Shown here: piece after piece, positions 27,040 through 38,878 of the stretch
Layout: each line of letters starts with the position of its first letter
Position numbering within the stretch: the stretch's first letter is position 1
NCBI GenBank assembly: GCA_012295275.1
Contig: CM022670.1
Span: 36,922,189-36,986,188, forward strand
DNA: 64,000 nt
Direction of reading: 5' to 3'
Origin: Chrysomallon squamiferum
Taxonomy: Eukaryota > Mollusca > Gastropoda > Neomphalida > Peltospiridae
Notes under the pieces: model-generated
What the model was told of the DNA's origin: nothing
Database searches by the model: none
The model's input: the letters and a program-made list of their open reading frames with translations, nothing else
Program-made: the position numbers and the translations under genes

Positions 27040-29636
27040 CTAGCTGCCACAGATGTCTGTTGTAGCCTGGCAGTTGCTGTCTGGTTCAGACAAAAAGACT
27101 CGGCCATTTTCACACAAACACATCTGATAAACATTAGGGTAAGATGTACCTCCCACATCACTTTTTGGTATATCTTTTATATAAAATTTGCTAGAGTCCA
27201 AATATATCTGAAATCAAAAACAGATGCATTTATTTCTTAAATGGAAAAACTAAATAATAACAATAATGATGAATTTCTCTAGATTACTGATGGAAAATCC
27301 CCATAAAGGTAAAATTAACCCATTATAATAAACTGAATGTAATTATCAAAAGTTATCTCCCTTCAACAATGGGAGATAGCTTGTTGAATGAAGAACGTTT
27401 TCTATCCTTTACATTTTTTTTTTTTTTTTGTTCCTTCTTCAGCAAAGATATATAATTATATGTTAGTTATTTTCTTTTAATCAAATATATTTTTTAACAT
27501 TACCATCAACATAAAAAATAGGATGATTTGTTGATTGACAAATTTTCATTCTAACATGAAAGTGGACATGTGACACTTACAGCTCCTGCTGGGGCAGTTA
27601 GCTGAATGCTGTCTGCACTTTCAAAGTTAACATCTCCTGCTGGAGCCAGAATCTCAACACCACCAAAACCAGACACACGAACTGCATGTGTTTCTGATTC
27701 TAATCTGTAACACAATATTGAAATCCAGTACAATGTTTGGAGGATTTTTCTTCAATTAAAACTGTACACCAAATTCAAAAATAAATAAAACAGTAGATTT
27801 CTTTATGTTATAAACATGTTATTATTATCATTATCATTATTAATACCATTATTATTAGAACTTACTTCTACTACTATTATTATAATTATTATCATTATCA
27901 TTATTTTAAAGACTATTAAGTTTTATTATTATTATTATTGTTGTTGTTGTTGTTGTTGTTAGTGATTATTCAATAGGATATATGTTGATATATGTGTACT
28001 GAACATGGTACTCATTAATGATAAAAATAAATATAAAAATAACCATATTGCTTACACCAGATCTTCAGAAATTGGTCCTCTTAAACTGGGTGTTTCCACT
28101 GAGCCTTTAAACGTTACACCCTCTGAAATTAAACCATTATTTTTTAATTAACTTTGTCATTAATTAATACTGTGTCACTGACAGGAAGCAGTACTTAGAA
28201 AAAGGTAATTTAAAACTTTTTCCACCAACAGTTTGTTGTATCAGATACAATATTTAAAAAAAAAAAAAAAAAAATTAAAATAAATTATATAATTCCACTG
28301 AAGAATATTTTTAAATCTTGAAATTATGTAAGGGTCAAAGTGACTGCTTTTAGGTGGGCTTGTTTTGACAAAAAAAAAAAATAATAATTTTGTTTTGCTT
28401 TTTAAATTTAATATTAGTTTTGCACTCAAAATAAATAAATAAATATATTATACACATACACAACACTTATGTTAAGATATACATTTTATTGACAATAAAT
28501 TTTAAAGAAACTCTAATAAGAATAATTTATACCAGGATACACAAGTTCATCTAGTCCTATAACAACTTCATCTTTTGAAACCTGGAATAGCATTTTTCCA
28601 TCTGTGTCTTTCACTTCAAATGTTTCACAGTTTACCTCCATTTTATTCTGCCCTGAAATTAAAATTATGTAAAGCTCAAATGTTACATTACAATATTGTC
28701 ATAAGAAATTATAACATAGACACTATTGTGTGATAAATAAATACTGAATGAGTCATGTATTTAAGAAACAATCAGTCATCTTTTGAAAGATGTAAAAACT
28801 GAAATATTTAAAGTTTTTCAAGTAACATACTAAGCATTCAATTCATTTACATGGTTTTAAAAAACAGATTACAAGATTTTTCACATCCATTATCAGAAAT
28901 ATAATTTTTCTTAAAAAATATATATATTTTTTTTTTTTGAACTTGCCTATAACCAAACTACTCTTGACATCATTTGATTTGCCTAAAGCCTGAAGTTTTA
29001 GAACTTGACCAGATTCTACATAGAGTGGTTCCCCCTGCAAAAAAAATAAAAAAAAATAGCCTTAAACACAAAATATTTAATTTACATCTTTGGTTTCCTA
29101 CCTCATATAAAACAATTTTAATCTGCAGAGATAAACCACTAACATTGTTAGGTTTTGGCATTTGATTGTTATAACTTATACAACAATGCTGAAGAATACT
29201 GCAACATAATATGGAAGAACATAGTGTAGTTTATTTATTATAAATTTTTATGCTCTTACAAATATGGATGTGTGATAATAGATGTCTTTTCTTGTGTTTC
29301 TTGTTTTGGGTTTTTTATTTAGGGAAGCATTTCCTTTTATTATTATAAATGAACTTACAAGGAACTTGTTTTACCTGTTTTGATTTGATTTCATGTGCAT
29401 ATAATGATCTCAGAAATTCAGCTTTTCCCTCAACTCTGATACCTTTGGGAATTATTCTCAAACTGCCCATGCCATGCTGGAAAAATATAAAGAAATAAAA
29501 TTATAAACATCTGTTAACATTCTGTCAGTCTGGAATCACTTACATATTAGCTTCATGAATTACAATCATTATTTTATTAATCTTTTACAAATGTGATAAA
29601 AATGGATGTATAAATAAATATGTGTGTTCATGTGTT

Positions 29637-29690
<54 letters not shown>

Positions 29691-30100
29691 TATATATACT
29701 GAAATAATCATAGTGTCTGAAACCATAAAATATATTTCACTAATAGCTTTTTCCATGAGGTTTATTGCCCTCTCAATACTGAGTGAAATCAAATAAATAA
29801 AAAAAATGTTTTAAAAATCTCCCAAAAACCCCACCAAACAACAACAACCAAATTGGGTACAAATTAACAAAAAAATAAAACCTAAATACTCTGCATATTA
29901 AACAAATGATATTTGTAAAATATACTTAAAACAAAACTTACAATAGAAAAATCCATGACACGCAGGATCCAGACAGTGAGAGAGAGATTTATGATGACAA
30001 CAACCATGAGAAACAGAATGAAAGCATAGAGACATCGCTTTCTCCAGCCATAGATCCCAATAGGCTGAGACTGAGACACAGACTCATACTCTTGAGCCAT
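27040..30100 (-). CDS. SGCD: Sarcoglycan, gamma/delta/zeta type
   Basis: Seven coding exons on the minus strand: 30100-29942 (exon itself from 30107), 29476-29375, 29034-28947, 28652-28533, 28122-28056, 27704-27581, 27207-27040. Phases join to give 275 residues (vertebrate relatives about 290). A short cytoplasmic N-terminus with [11 protein letters not shown] precedes one membrane segment (about 24-47), so it is a type II protein. The extracellular beta-rich domain ends in a cysteine cluster, [11 protein letters not shown] then two more cysteines, as in gamma/delta/zeta sarcoglycans. In vertebrates these subunits form the sarcoglycan part of the dystrophin complex at muscle membranes; here that role is inferred. 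The third coding exon ends in a GC donor (GCAAGT), and only this junction keeps the frame. Invertebrates usually carry one gene for this subgroup, so the symbol marks the group, not a proven delta orthologue. Confidence 0.93.
29641..29689. repeat. (GT)n microsatellite in sarcoglycan intron
   Basis: About 24 perfect units between the first and second coding exons of the sarcoglycan gene. Confidence 0.95.
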
Positions 30101-30107
30101 TATCAAG

Positions 30108-30592
30108 CTGTAACAAATATAAAGAAAACTGAATTAAATATGTGATGTAACAAATATATAGGATCAGGAAACTGAATTAGTTATATGATGAAATGAACAG
30201 AAGAAACTGAATTCAGTTATATAATGTAACGAAACTGGATCAAAAAACTCAATTAGTTAAGGAATATAAAGAATACTATATAATATATATAATGTAACAA
30301 CTACAGGATCACAAACTGAATTAGCCATATAATGTAATAATGAATTAGTTATATAATATAATGAATACAGGATCAGGAAACTGAATTAGTTATATAATGT
30401 AATTAAAATAGGATCAGGAAACTAAAATGTAACAAATACAGGATCACAAACTGAATTAGTTATATATGGAAATGAATACAGGAAACTGAATTAGTTGCAT
30501 AATGTAATGAATATAGGATCAGGAAACTGAATTAGCTATGTAATGTAATGAATATAGAATCAGGAAACTGAATTAGTTATATTATATATAAT
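30108..30592. repeat. Minisatellite of about 40-50 bp units at the sarcoglycan intron 1 acceptor
   Basis: At least ten imperfect units share a core resembling CTGAATTAGTTATATAATG followed by GAATACAGGATCAGGAAA. Units vary in length through small deletions. The array starts immediately upstream of the first coding exon on the minus strand, so the acceptor and its likely branch-point region fall inside or against the array. Confidence 0.85.
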
Positions 30593-33500
30593 TTTATACT
30601 GTCTGGGTAATTTCTGACCATTCAGAGCTATGCAAAGCTAAAAGATATCGGATAAATTCTTTGAATAAAAGGTAAAATGGTTTTAAGATGGAAATTGTCT
30701 GAATAACAGCATATGGTACATGAAATGGATGCATTGGTTTACTTAAGCTGACATGAATGGCTGAAAAAATGCAACAGAATAACAATAAATAATTAAAACA
30801 TATAACAGTTTATTTAAATCATGGTGCTCCATAGATTAATATTTAAATATCTATTTAAATATAGAGAATAATAAAAAAAAAATTTAAGAGTGTTTCTTTT
30901 TTAAAGCAAAAAAAAAAAAAAAAAAACTTATGGCCAAATGTGATTATTTACAAAGTGTTAAGAGATGTTGACAAGAGGCACTTTAAAAAGTTACAAGCAG
31001 CATTCCAGTCTTTGGCAGAGTGAACACAGTGAGCAAGATGATATTCCCCATTCGCATTTCACTGTCAACTTCAGCAGATGGTAATAAAATACATGAAGCA
31101 ATCCAATATGTCAGACTTTTAACTTTTCTGCTAACCAGATAGTCATTAAAAAAAAAAAAAAAAAAAAAAAAAATTGTTTTTACTTTGGAATCTTCATTAT
31201 GTTGTTTTGTGTTGGTGTTGAGGTTTTTTTAGTTTGTTTTTTGAGGTTTTTTTTATATCATAAGAATTGTTTTGTTTTTTTCTTTGTCACGCTTAAATGT
31301 GAAACATATTTTTGGATGAAGCAGTCATTCTTTTTGAATGAAGTTGTATCAGAAATGTTGCTTACTGAAGTTCAGAAGTTCAAAGTTTTGTTTTGTTTTA
31401 CTATTATTTTATCACAGATGTGAGATTCCATCAAATGTCATTCCCCTGACAGACACGTTACAGTCATTAATTTGGATGATTCCTATTTCAGTCTTCTGCA
31501 CTCAGTAAGTCATTCTGCTGTTCTGTACGTATTTTAATGCATGTTGATACAATTACAAAATGCTCTGCAAACCTCATCCAACTCTTAACATAAAAAACAC
31601 ACTCTTATTACACATTTCTATAGCCAGGCTAACTCTTGTAAAGTAGCTGTTTTCATAATGAACTTCTAGACATAAGTTTTGTGAGGCATAACAACGAATA
31701 TGAAAAGGTCACGAAACTATTTTTTTTTTCTCTCTCTTGCCCTGCACCTGTTTGTGATAACATCTTTCTATCTTCAGCCAGCTGCATCTGGCTGAATTCT
31801 TATCCCTAAGTTACAGTACTTGTGTTCAGAGCTAACAAATTAAATAAGGAACTCTGCACACTGTTAGCAGGAGAGTGGTGTAAGACAAACTACATATGGC
31901 TGATTGTTTGCTTTGCAAATGCATATATACATATTTACGTGTGTTTATATATATATATGTACAATGGGACAATGCTATTAGTAATAAACAACAGGCAGTT
32001 GGGTATTAAAAAAAAAAAAAATTAAATAAATAAATAAAGGAAATACACTGTTGTCATTTAACGCTAAATTGTACAGTCTAAACAAGACGTTTAGAGATAA
32101 TATTTACATCTAAAAGAAAAATAATGTTTCTAAACATTCAGAATATTATAGTTTAATCCAAACTGGTTATGCAGAAGATGGTTTCTTCTCAGTAATTATT
32201 AAACCTTTTAAAAATAACATATTAATGTTTTCAAATAAAATATTAATGTTTTACATATATAATGTAACATGATAATTTCATTTCCTACATGTTTTCTGAT
32301 GTCTACAAAAACATGTTAAAATAATTTAATAACATTTCCAGAATAAAGGATGTTTCAGTTCAAATTCTGTATGGTTAAGTAGTTATTCTCTATAGCATGC
32401 AGTCTTTAAAAGATCATCTGAAGTAAATTTTTTATTTATTTATTTTATTTTTTTATTTTTATTATTTTTATTTTTATTTTGTTTTTATCAATCCCAAGTA
32501 ACAGCAGTAAACACTTAAGAATGTTCTACTTATCATATCACTATAAACTTTTATCTTTCCTTTTTCAAATTTTAAAAATAACTTTATATGTGTAAGTGGA
32601 TACCCTCTAGAGTATTTGTATTTTCTATTTTAGAATGTAGCTGACATGTAATGTTTAATGCTAAGACTGTTAAAGGATATTGTGAAAATGTTAAATACTG
32701 TTGTGCATTGGCTGTCCATGAATACATTGTCTGTCTGGGTAATGTTTAATGAGCTGCCAACTTCATTTCAGCATTGTTATATATCAGAAACATTTTAAAA
32801 CTGAAAACACAGGTGTTCTACAAACATACAAATTTTAGTTTTTTTTAACATACATTTTTTAAAGAGAACTTTTACAGAATATATTTTCTTAACATAAACC
32901 TTTGGACACAAACCAGTGATTTCATAAGAGCATTCAGTCCAAGGCTTTGAGCAGGATATTGTTATGTTAAACATAATAATGCAGAGAGGCAGCAGACTTT
33001 CTACCAGTTCTTACAAAGTTTAACTCCTTTCCTTTTTTTCAAAAGGCAAAAGCTCATGATGCAAGAACAAGCTGATTGGATGGGAGTTATCCTGTGTGAG
33101 TTATCACATTCTATTAGTTGCTCATGCCTCAGTGAATTAACTTTATTAGTGAAGTGTGTTTTTTGACACTATCATCCAGACATCACTCACAACAGAGAAA
33201 AAAAAAAAGATTTTTATTAAAGAATATAGTCATTGCACGGCTGATGTTTGTTTTGGACGGAGCTGTCTGTTGAGTCCATTAAAGGCTCACTAATGAAGGA
33301 AACATGCTAAAATAACATACATTAGCAATTTACTGGCAGATAATTCTTGTAAAAAAGAAAAAAAAAAAAAAAAAAATCGTTTATGCACACTTACACACGT
33401 TAAACTTGTTATTTAATGGAATCTGTGAAACATATTATATTAATACTATACTGAAAATTATGTTTTATGATTTATGATGGATAACTTAGAAAGGTATAGG

Positions 33501-33801
33501 ACAAGGATACATGCTTAACTTCATATCAGTAATATTTGCTTGACCTAACATATTATGTTATTTGATATTATATAACTGGAAGATACAGATCCTGTAAGGT
33601 AATTTTGGATAAATAAATAAACATTTCAAAGACAGATCCATTTTTTTTTTAAATCGTAGCAACTAACATCAAGGTGGATACTTTGTAGATGAAAAGTTCA
33701 AGATAAAAAAATCGTATTTTTGACAAATTATAGTGCATATATGTTACATCTATGTTATAAATTTTATAAATTATTATATAAGTTACTCAAACTAGTGCAA
33801 T

Positions 33802-33846
<45 letters not shown>

Positions 33847-34534
33847 CATTTACTTATAATGATACCAACTTGAGTATTTCAAATATTATGGCTTTAAAAT
33901 TTCAATTAGTCATATATTGATTTAACAGATTTAAAACTTTTAGCAAAATCGTGCTTTTTTTACTTCTTCTCTTAACATAATTTTTTTTTCTTTAAATTGT
34001 ATTTATTGCAGACCACATCAAGAAACAGGCAATTCATTTCTTGTCAAATGAATTTATTATTAAAACCTTTGTATATGAAAAGTATTTTGACAATGTTACC
34101 GATAATCAGCAAAAAGAAGAAAAAAACAGAAATAGAAAAGAAGAAATAAAAGTAAACAAGAAAAGAAAGTGAACAACAAACTTTAAAAATAAATAAATAA
34201 ATTTAAAAATATGAAGGAAAACAAGGAAGTTTTTGATGTAATTATTATATGCAAATGCTAGTTTTAAATTTAGTTTTTTTAATGTTTTTAAAGCAGAATA
34301 TAAAGGTTAGTTACAGCTGCAGAAGGAAATCCTGATGAAGTGTTTTTGAGTGTACAGAATATTATTAAAAGCACCTGGTTAATTAGGGATTGGCAAAAAC
34401 TTTCTTTGGATGATTTCCAAATGGAGGTGAAACATTCTAGGAAATGTAATTAAAAGTCACTATAGTTACAAATTCACTTTATGTCTTTACATCTGAAAAA
34501 ATACTTATTCCTGATTTAATTCGTATTTCTTATA

Positions 34535-34568
<34 letters not shown>

Positions 34569-35004
34569 TTGGTTTTTAATAATAATGATAAAAAATCTCT
34601 TTTTAACATCTACAGAAAACATTCATTGTACTTTGGGCGGGCTTTCAAAAATCTCAAACTATTAATATTTTCAACCTTGAAATAAAAAAAAAAGTAAAAA
34701 ATTAAAATATAGATAAGTTTATAAATATAATGCTTTCTTGCCAAAAACGATGATAACAAAATAAATTCCCAAAAGCATGCGGCGACCTACATCAAAGACG
34801 AACTTCTCAACACAATTACGAACGTACGATAAAAGGTCATGACTGAGCCTCGGCTTACGGAACTACCTCGCAGTTCACTGGAAATGATGACATTCTTATT
34901 ATATTCAATAACTTTAAAGGTATGCATCAGCATCCTGATTTCTACGTTTAAAACAAATAAAAGAATCCGAAAGGGTAAAAAAGCGTGCAAAACTTCCAAC
35001 TTAC
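30593..35004. other. Probable first intron of the sarcoglycan gene
   Basis: No coding signal on either strand. It contains A runs (30909-30927, 31148-31173, 33358-33377) and AAT/ATT tracts (33807-33843, 34538-34566). The assignment as intron depends on the 5' leader exons proposed near 35.0 kb. Confidence 0.4.
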
Positions 35005-35250
35005 CATTTTCCAGCGTTATACGCTTCGGTGGAACTCTTTCATCCAGATAGCTTTTAAAGATAAACTGATTCTTACTTGCGAAAGCAATGATTCTGAAAA
35101 CAGTAGTAACTCAGTATTTGGGAAAACCTCTTAACAAGAAACGACATTTTGAAATGTTAATTATACTCACAACGGCGCTATAACGGCCTTTGCTTTGCTG
35201 GGATATCCATAGCAGTACTTGCACTCACACCCTCACTTTTTCTGTAAACA
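35005..35250 (-). other. SGCD: Candidate 5' untranslated exons and promoter of the sarcoglycan gene
   Basis: On the minus strand two donor sites follow one another: GTGAGT at 35170-35165 and GTAAGT at 35004-34999. An acceptor at 35095-35094 lies between them, which would define exons of about 35250-35171 and 35093-35005. The next acceptor in that direction fits the coding exon beginning at 30107. A CCAAT box on the plus strand (35283-35287) lies just upstream of the presumed start. The second exon carries short upstream ATGs. No transcript supports this, so it is tentative. Confidence 0.35.
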
Positions 35251-35423
35251 CAAAGTCTGGAACCGGCGAACAGCTTCTGCAGCCAATCAGAAAGAAGAAT
35301 GAACGAGTCTATTCATTCATTTACAAGCTGCTTACTATTAAATGTAGTTCCAAAAAGTATGAAAACATTACATGACCCAAAATTTCTCAGTGCGAAAATA
35401 GATTTGGCACCGATTTCTCTTCC

Positions 35424-35463
<40 letters not shown>

Positions 35464-37239
35464 CTTTATTGTGACACAGGATACTGATTGATCGTGTATA
35501 ATTATTTGCAATGGTTCAGACATTAATGAACGTTATTAATTATAATTATGAAATCGATATGCATATTTTAAATTTTTATTTCATTTCAATTCAGCCAGAA
35601 ATAGTTAATCAACAGTTACTAACTAGCATTGAGGGTAATAGATCAAACGTTTCTTCTTTGTTATTACTTGTAAAATCAGTTACATGTTTCACACAAACAC
35701 ATTTAAGGAATCAAAAAAGTAATAAAGTCAGCTGTAAACCTATACCCCTCTCTCTTTGAAATTGAACATCAAAGGATTGGTTGCCTCCAGTTTAATTTAT
35801 GTTGGAGGGGGGGGGTAAATGTTTGTAATTTATGATTTTAACCAAGATTACTTTTATATGAAAATTTAGTTGGAAAATGTATGACATGTACATTTCTTAC
35901 CTTTATAGTATATTATGCCATTTGGTTTATTTCATTTTATAAACTAGAAAATGTTACGTATATTTTATTGCAGAGTAAACTGAACGAACTGCAGCTAGAC
36001 AGTTATACCTTTTATCATTTCCGTGGGATATCTTTCATCGTTAGCTTCAAACTGTTTTAACTCATTTTAAATAATCGAAGAGTATATGTTTGTTTGAATC
36101 ATTCACTGAATTAACATGCGCGTGCGCGCATCGCGCATTTCTAACAAAAGCATCACAACAAAAATATGTGACACGAGAGAAAATCAAACACTAAATTGTA
36201 TGGTAGTGTGTGATAATCTGTTTGTAATTTGTTTTCTGTGTTAAGTTACATGTTTTTGGTGAGTTTTTTTTTTTTTTTTTTAGAATTTTCAATTTAACTT
36301 TCCATTTTCTACTTAATGTATTTACACCAGAAAAAGAAGTGGACGTGAACAAAAACAAATTAACAACGGGGGAGAGAGGGGCAGTACAAATAGTAATAAT
36401 AATAATAATAATAATAAAAATCAGTAAATAAATAAAAAAATAACAACAATAATAGTTATAATAGACATAATAATAGAGATGAAAAAAATAATAGTAATAA
36501 TAATAATATTAATTAAATTCACTGGGACTAGATTAAAGTATTTAAAAGTATGATTGTTTTGACTGAAACACTAATTTAAATATTCTATTTATATGTATAT
36601 TGCATTTTTTTTTCAGTATGGTAAATAAGGTTTTAGCACTTTTTGTAAATATTTGAAAATCCGATTACGTGAAAAAACTTATCTCATTAATTTATTTGAT
36701 TATAATTTTTGTGTAAAAGTACTTGTATATTAAATTATATATTCTAAATCCAAACCAAGTAAATTAAATTATTGTATGTAATATGAGTGGCTGAATAATT
36801 AACTGAAAAGACATAAAGCGTACACAGGTATTATCTTTTTAATTATATTTATATATATATTTTGTAAAAGTTTGTCGCTAGATAGAGATGAAGTAATATA
36901 TTTGGTGCATTTCTTTGTGTAATTAACGGTACAAATAACTGCATACAATTAATTTAAACAAATAAATAAATAAATGAAATTTAAGTGAACGAAATTTAAA
37001 ATTCGCGTAGGAAAATAAATTACTTGCCTTCAAGCATAATATTAATTCAGTTTTTTTTTTTTACTTTTTTAATAAATTTAATTTTTATTATTTTCTCCAG
37101 CAGGCATTGTAAACGTTATCTTATTCATCTGGCCGTTTGTTAATTCAGAAGCATTTCAACTGAAATTTAAATGATTTTCATTTTGTATATTTTAATAGTA
37201 TATCTAAATTATAATCTGAAAATAAAATATGCAAAATCT

Positions 37240-37240
<1 letters not shown>
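35251..37240. other. Divergent spacer between sarcoglycan and TUSC3
   Basis: AT-rich non-coding DNA with a 38-base T run (35426-35463) and AAT tracts (about 36394-36520). The two open frames of 62 and 82 codons here are low-complexity or featureless. Nothing else is recognisable. Confidence 0.5.
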
Positions 37241-37333
<93 letters not shown>

Positions 37334-37485
37334 AACAATTATGTTTGTAAGCTATATGGAACTTGCAACTATTCCACAAGGGCTAACCAAAAAAAAATAA
37401 GACCCTTTTGCTTTAAAACCCTCATAACAATTGGTTGAAAGGCACTACAACCAATGAAATGTCTTGTCTTATCCACGTATACAAC
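37241..37485 (+). promoter_or_regulatory. TUSC3: TUSC3 proximal promoter with GT/GA tract and CCAAT boxes
   Basis: A GT run (37241-37279) passes into a GA run (37279-37328) that ends 157 bp before the start codon. Two CCAAT boxes in opposite orientation follow, at 37430-37434 (as ATTGG) and 37451-37455. GA tracts near promoters can bind GAGA-type factors and exclude nucleosomes in some animals; that role here is inference. Confidence 0.5.
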
Positions 37486-38834
37486 ATGGCTGTCGTTGGA
37501 TCGTTTTTACGTATAGCTGCAGCATTTTTGCTTTGTATTGGCATTGTTGGCCAGATTTATAAACGGAAAGAGGTAAATGATATCTATTTAATACTTCTTT
37601 GAATATTATATTATTTCACAGGTTATGCATTGTTGATTCTTTGAAAATTCATGTAGAAGGCATGTGACGAGTGTCGTATGCCGATGAATATAATAATAAT
37701 AATACATGAATTTAATAATAAATGTAATTGTTAATTAGCCTAAATATAGAATAGCATCGGTCATCGGTAATCTTGCAGGTTACGTTAACGCCTGGTCATT
37801 ACACATTTCAGGAATTATTATGCATGGTTGGTCTTCTATTATCGCAAGAAAAAATATTGCCCCTGCATTTGCATATAATATTAATTATTATAAATTATAA
37901 TGATTTTTAATGATTATAATGATTTTTGTTTCACTCCCTTTTTCCTTTTCTTTTTTAAAATGTTTTGAAGATTATTATTATTACAAATTGTCTTATAATA
38001 ATTATTTTCACTGATTAGGACTCTATTGGTGACAAAGTACAGCAGCTGACAGAATGGAACAACAAAAAACCTGTAATTCGTATGAATGGGGACAAATTCC
38101 GACATTATGTAAAAACTGCTCCTAGAAATTACTCAAGTATTGTGATGTTGACTGCATTGCAGCCATCCCGACAGTGCAGTGTATGCAGGTCTGTTCTATT
38201 TCTTATCTTTTCTTTTCTTATCAGTTTAAATTAAATTGCTTATAGTCTTCAATTAATAAATTGATACTGTTAGAAAATTATTCTGTTCCCCAAATCTTTT
38301 TGCTTTCAGCTGTAATCTTTTTATCTCTATTGTTCTTGTTTCAGACAAGCTAATGAAGAATACAACATACTTGCACACTCATGGCGATATTCACAGCAGT
38401 ATTCAAACCGACTCTTCTTTATTATGGTGGATTATGATGAAGGTCCTGATGTATTTCAGTCTGTAAGTCATTTAACTCATTTAACTTTAAACATCTTGAA
38501 ATGATTTATATTAATGTTCTGATGTAGTTGTTTTAAATATATACGTTCAGCTCTAATTCTAGATAAATTATGATGTTTTCTGACTTTCTTAAAAAAACAA
38601 AGAAAAAACCCCCTGAATTCTTGTAAACAGAATCTTTCAGTTATTCATGTATTTATTTTTATCAATTTGTAACTATTATTTCTGCTTTTGATGCAGCTAA
38701 AGTTGAACACTGCTCCTGTGTTTATGCATTTTCCACCAAAGGGAAAGCCAAAGAAGGCAGACACTGCAAACATCCAGCGGTTTGTATAATTTATCTAATG
38801 TTTTATTATTTCATCTCATAGTATGTTCAAAAAA

Positions 38835-38878
<44 letters not shown>

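Noticed and set aside
27040-27207. A suspected frameshift at the cysteine motif of the last sarcoglycan exon
   Set aside because: A recount of the minus strand showed [11 protein letters not shown] in the same frame as the rest of the exon, with a clean stop; no indel is needed.
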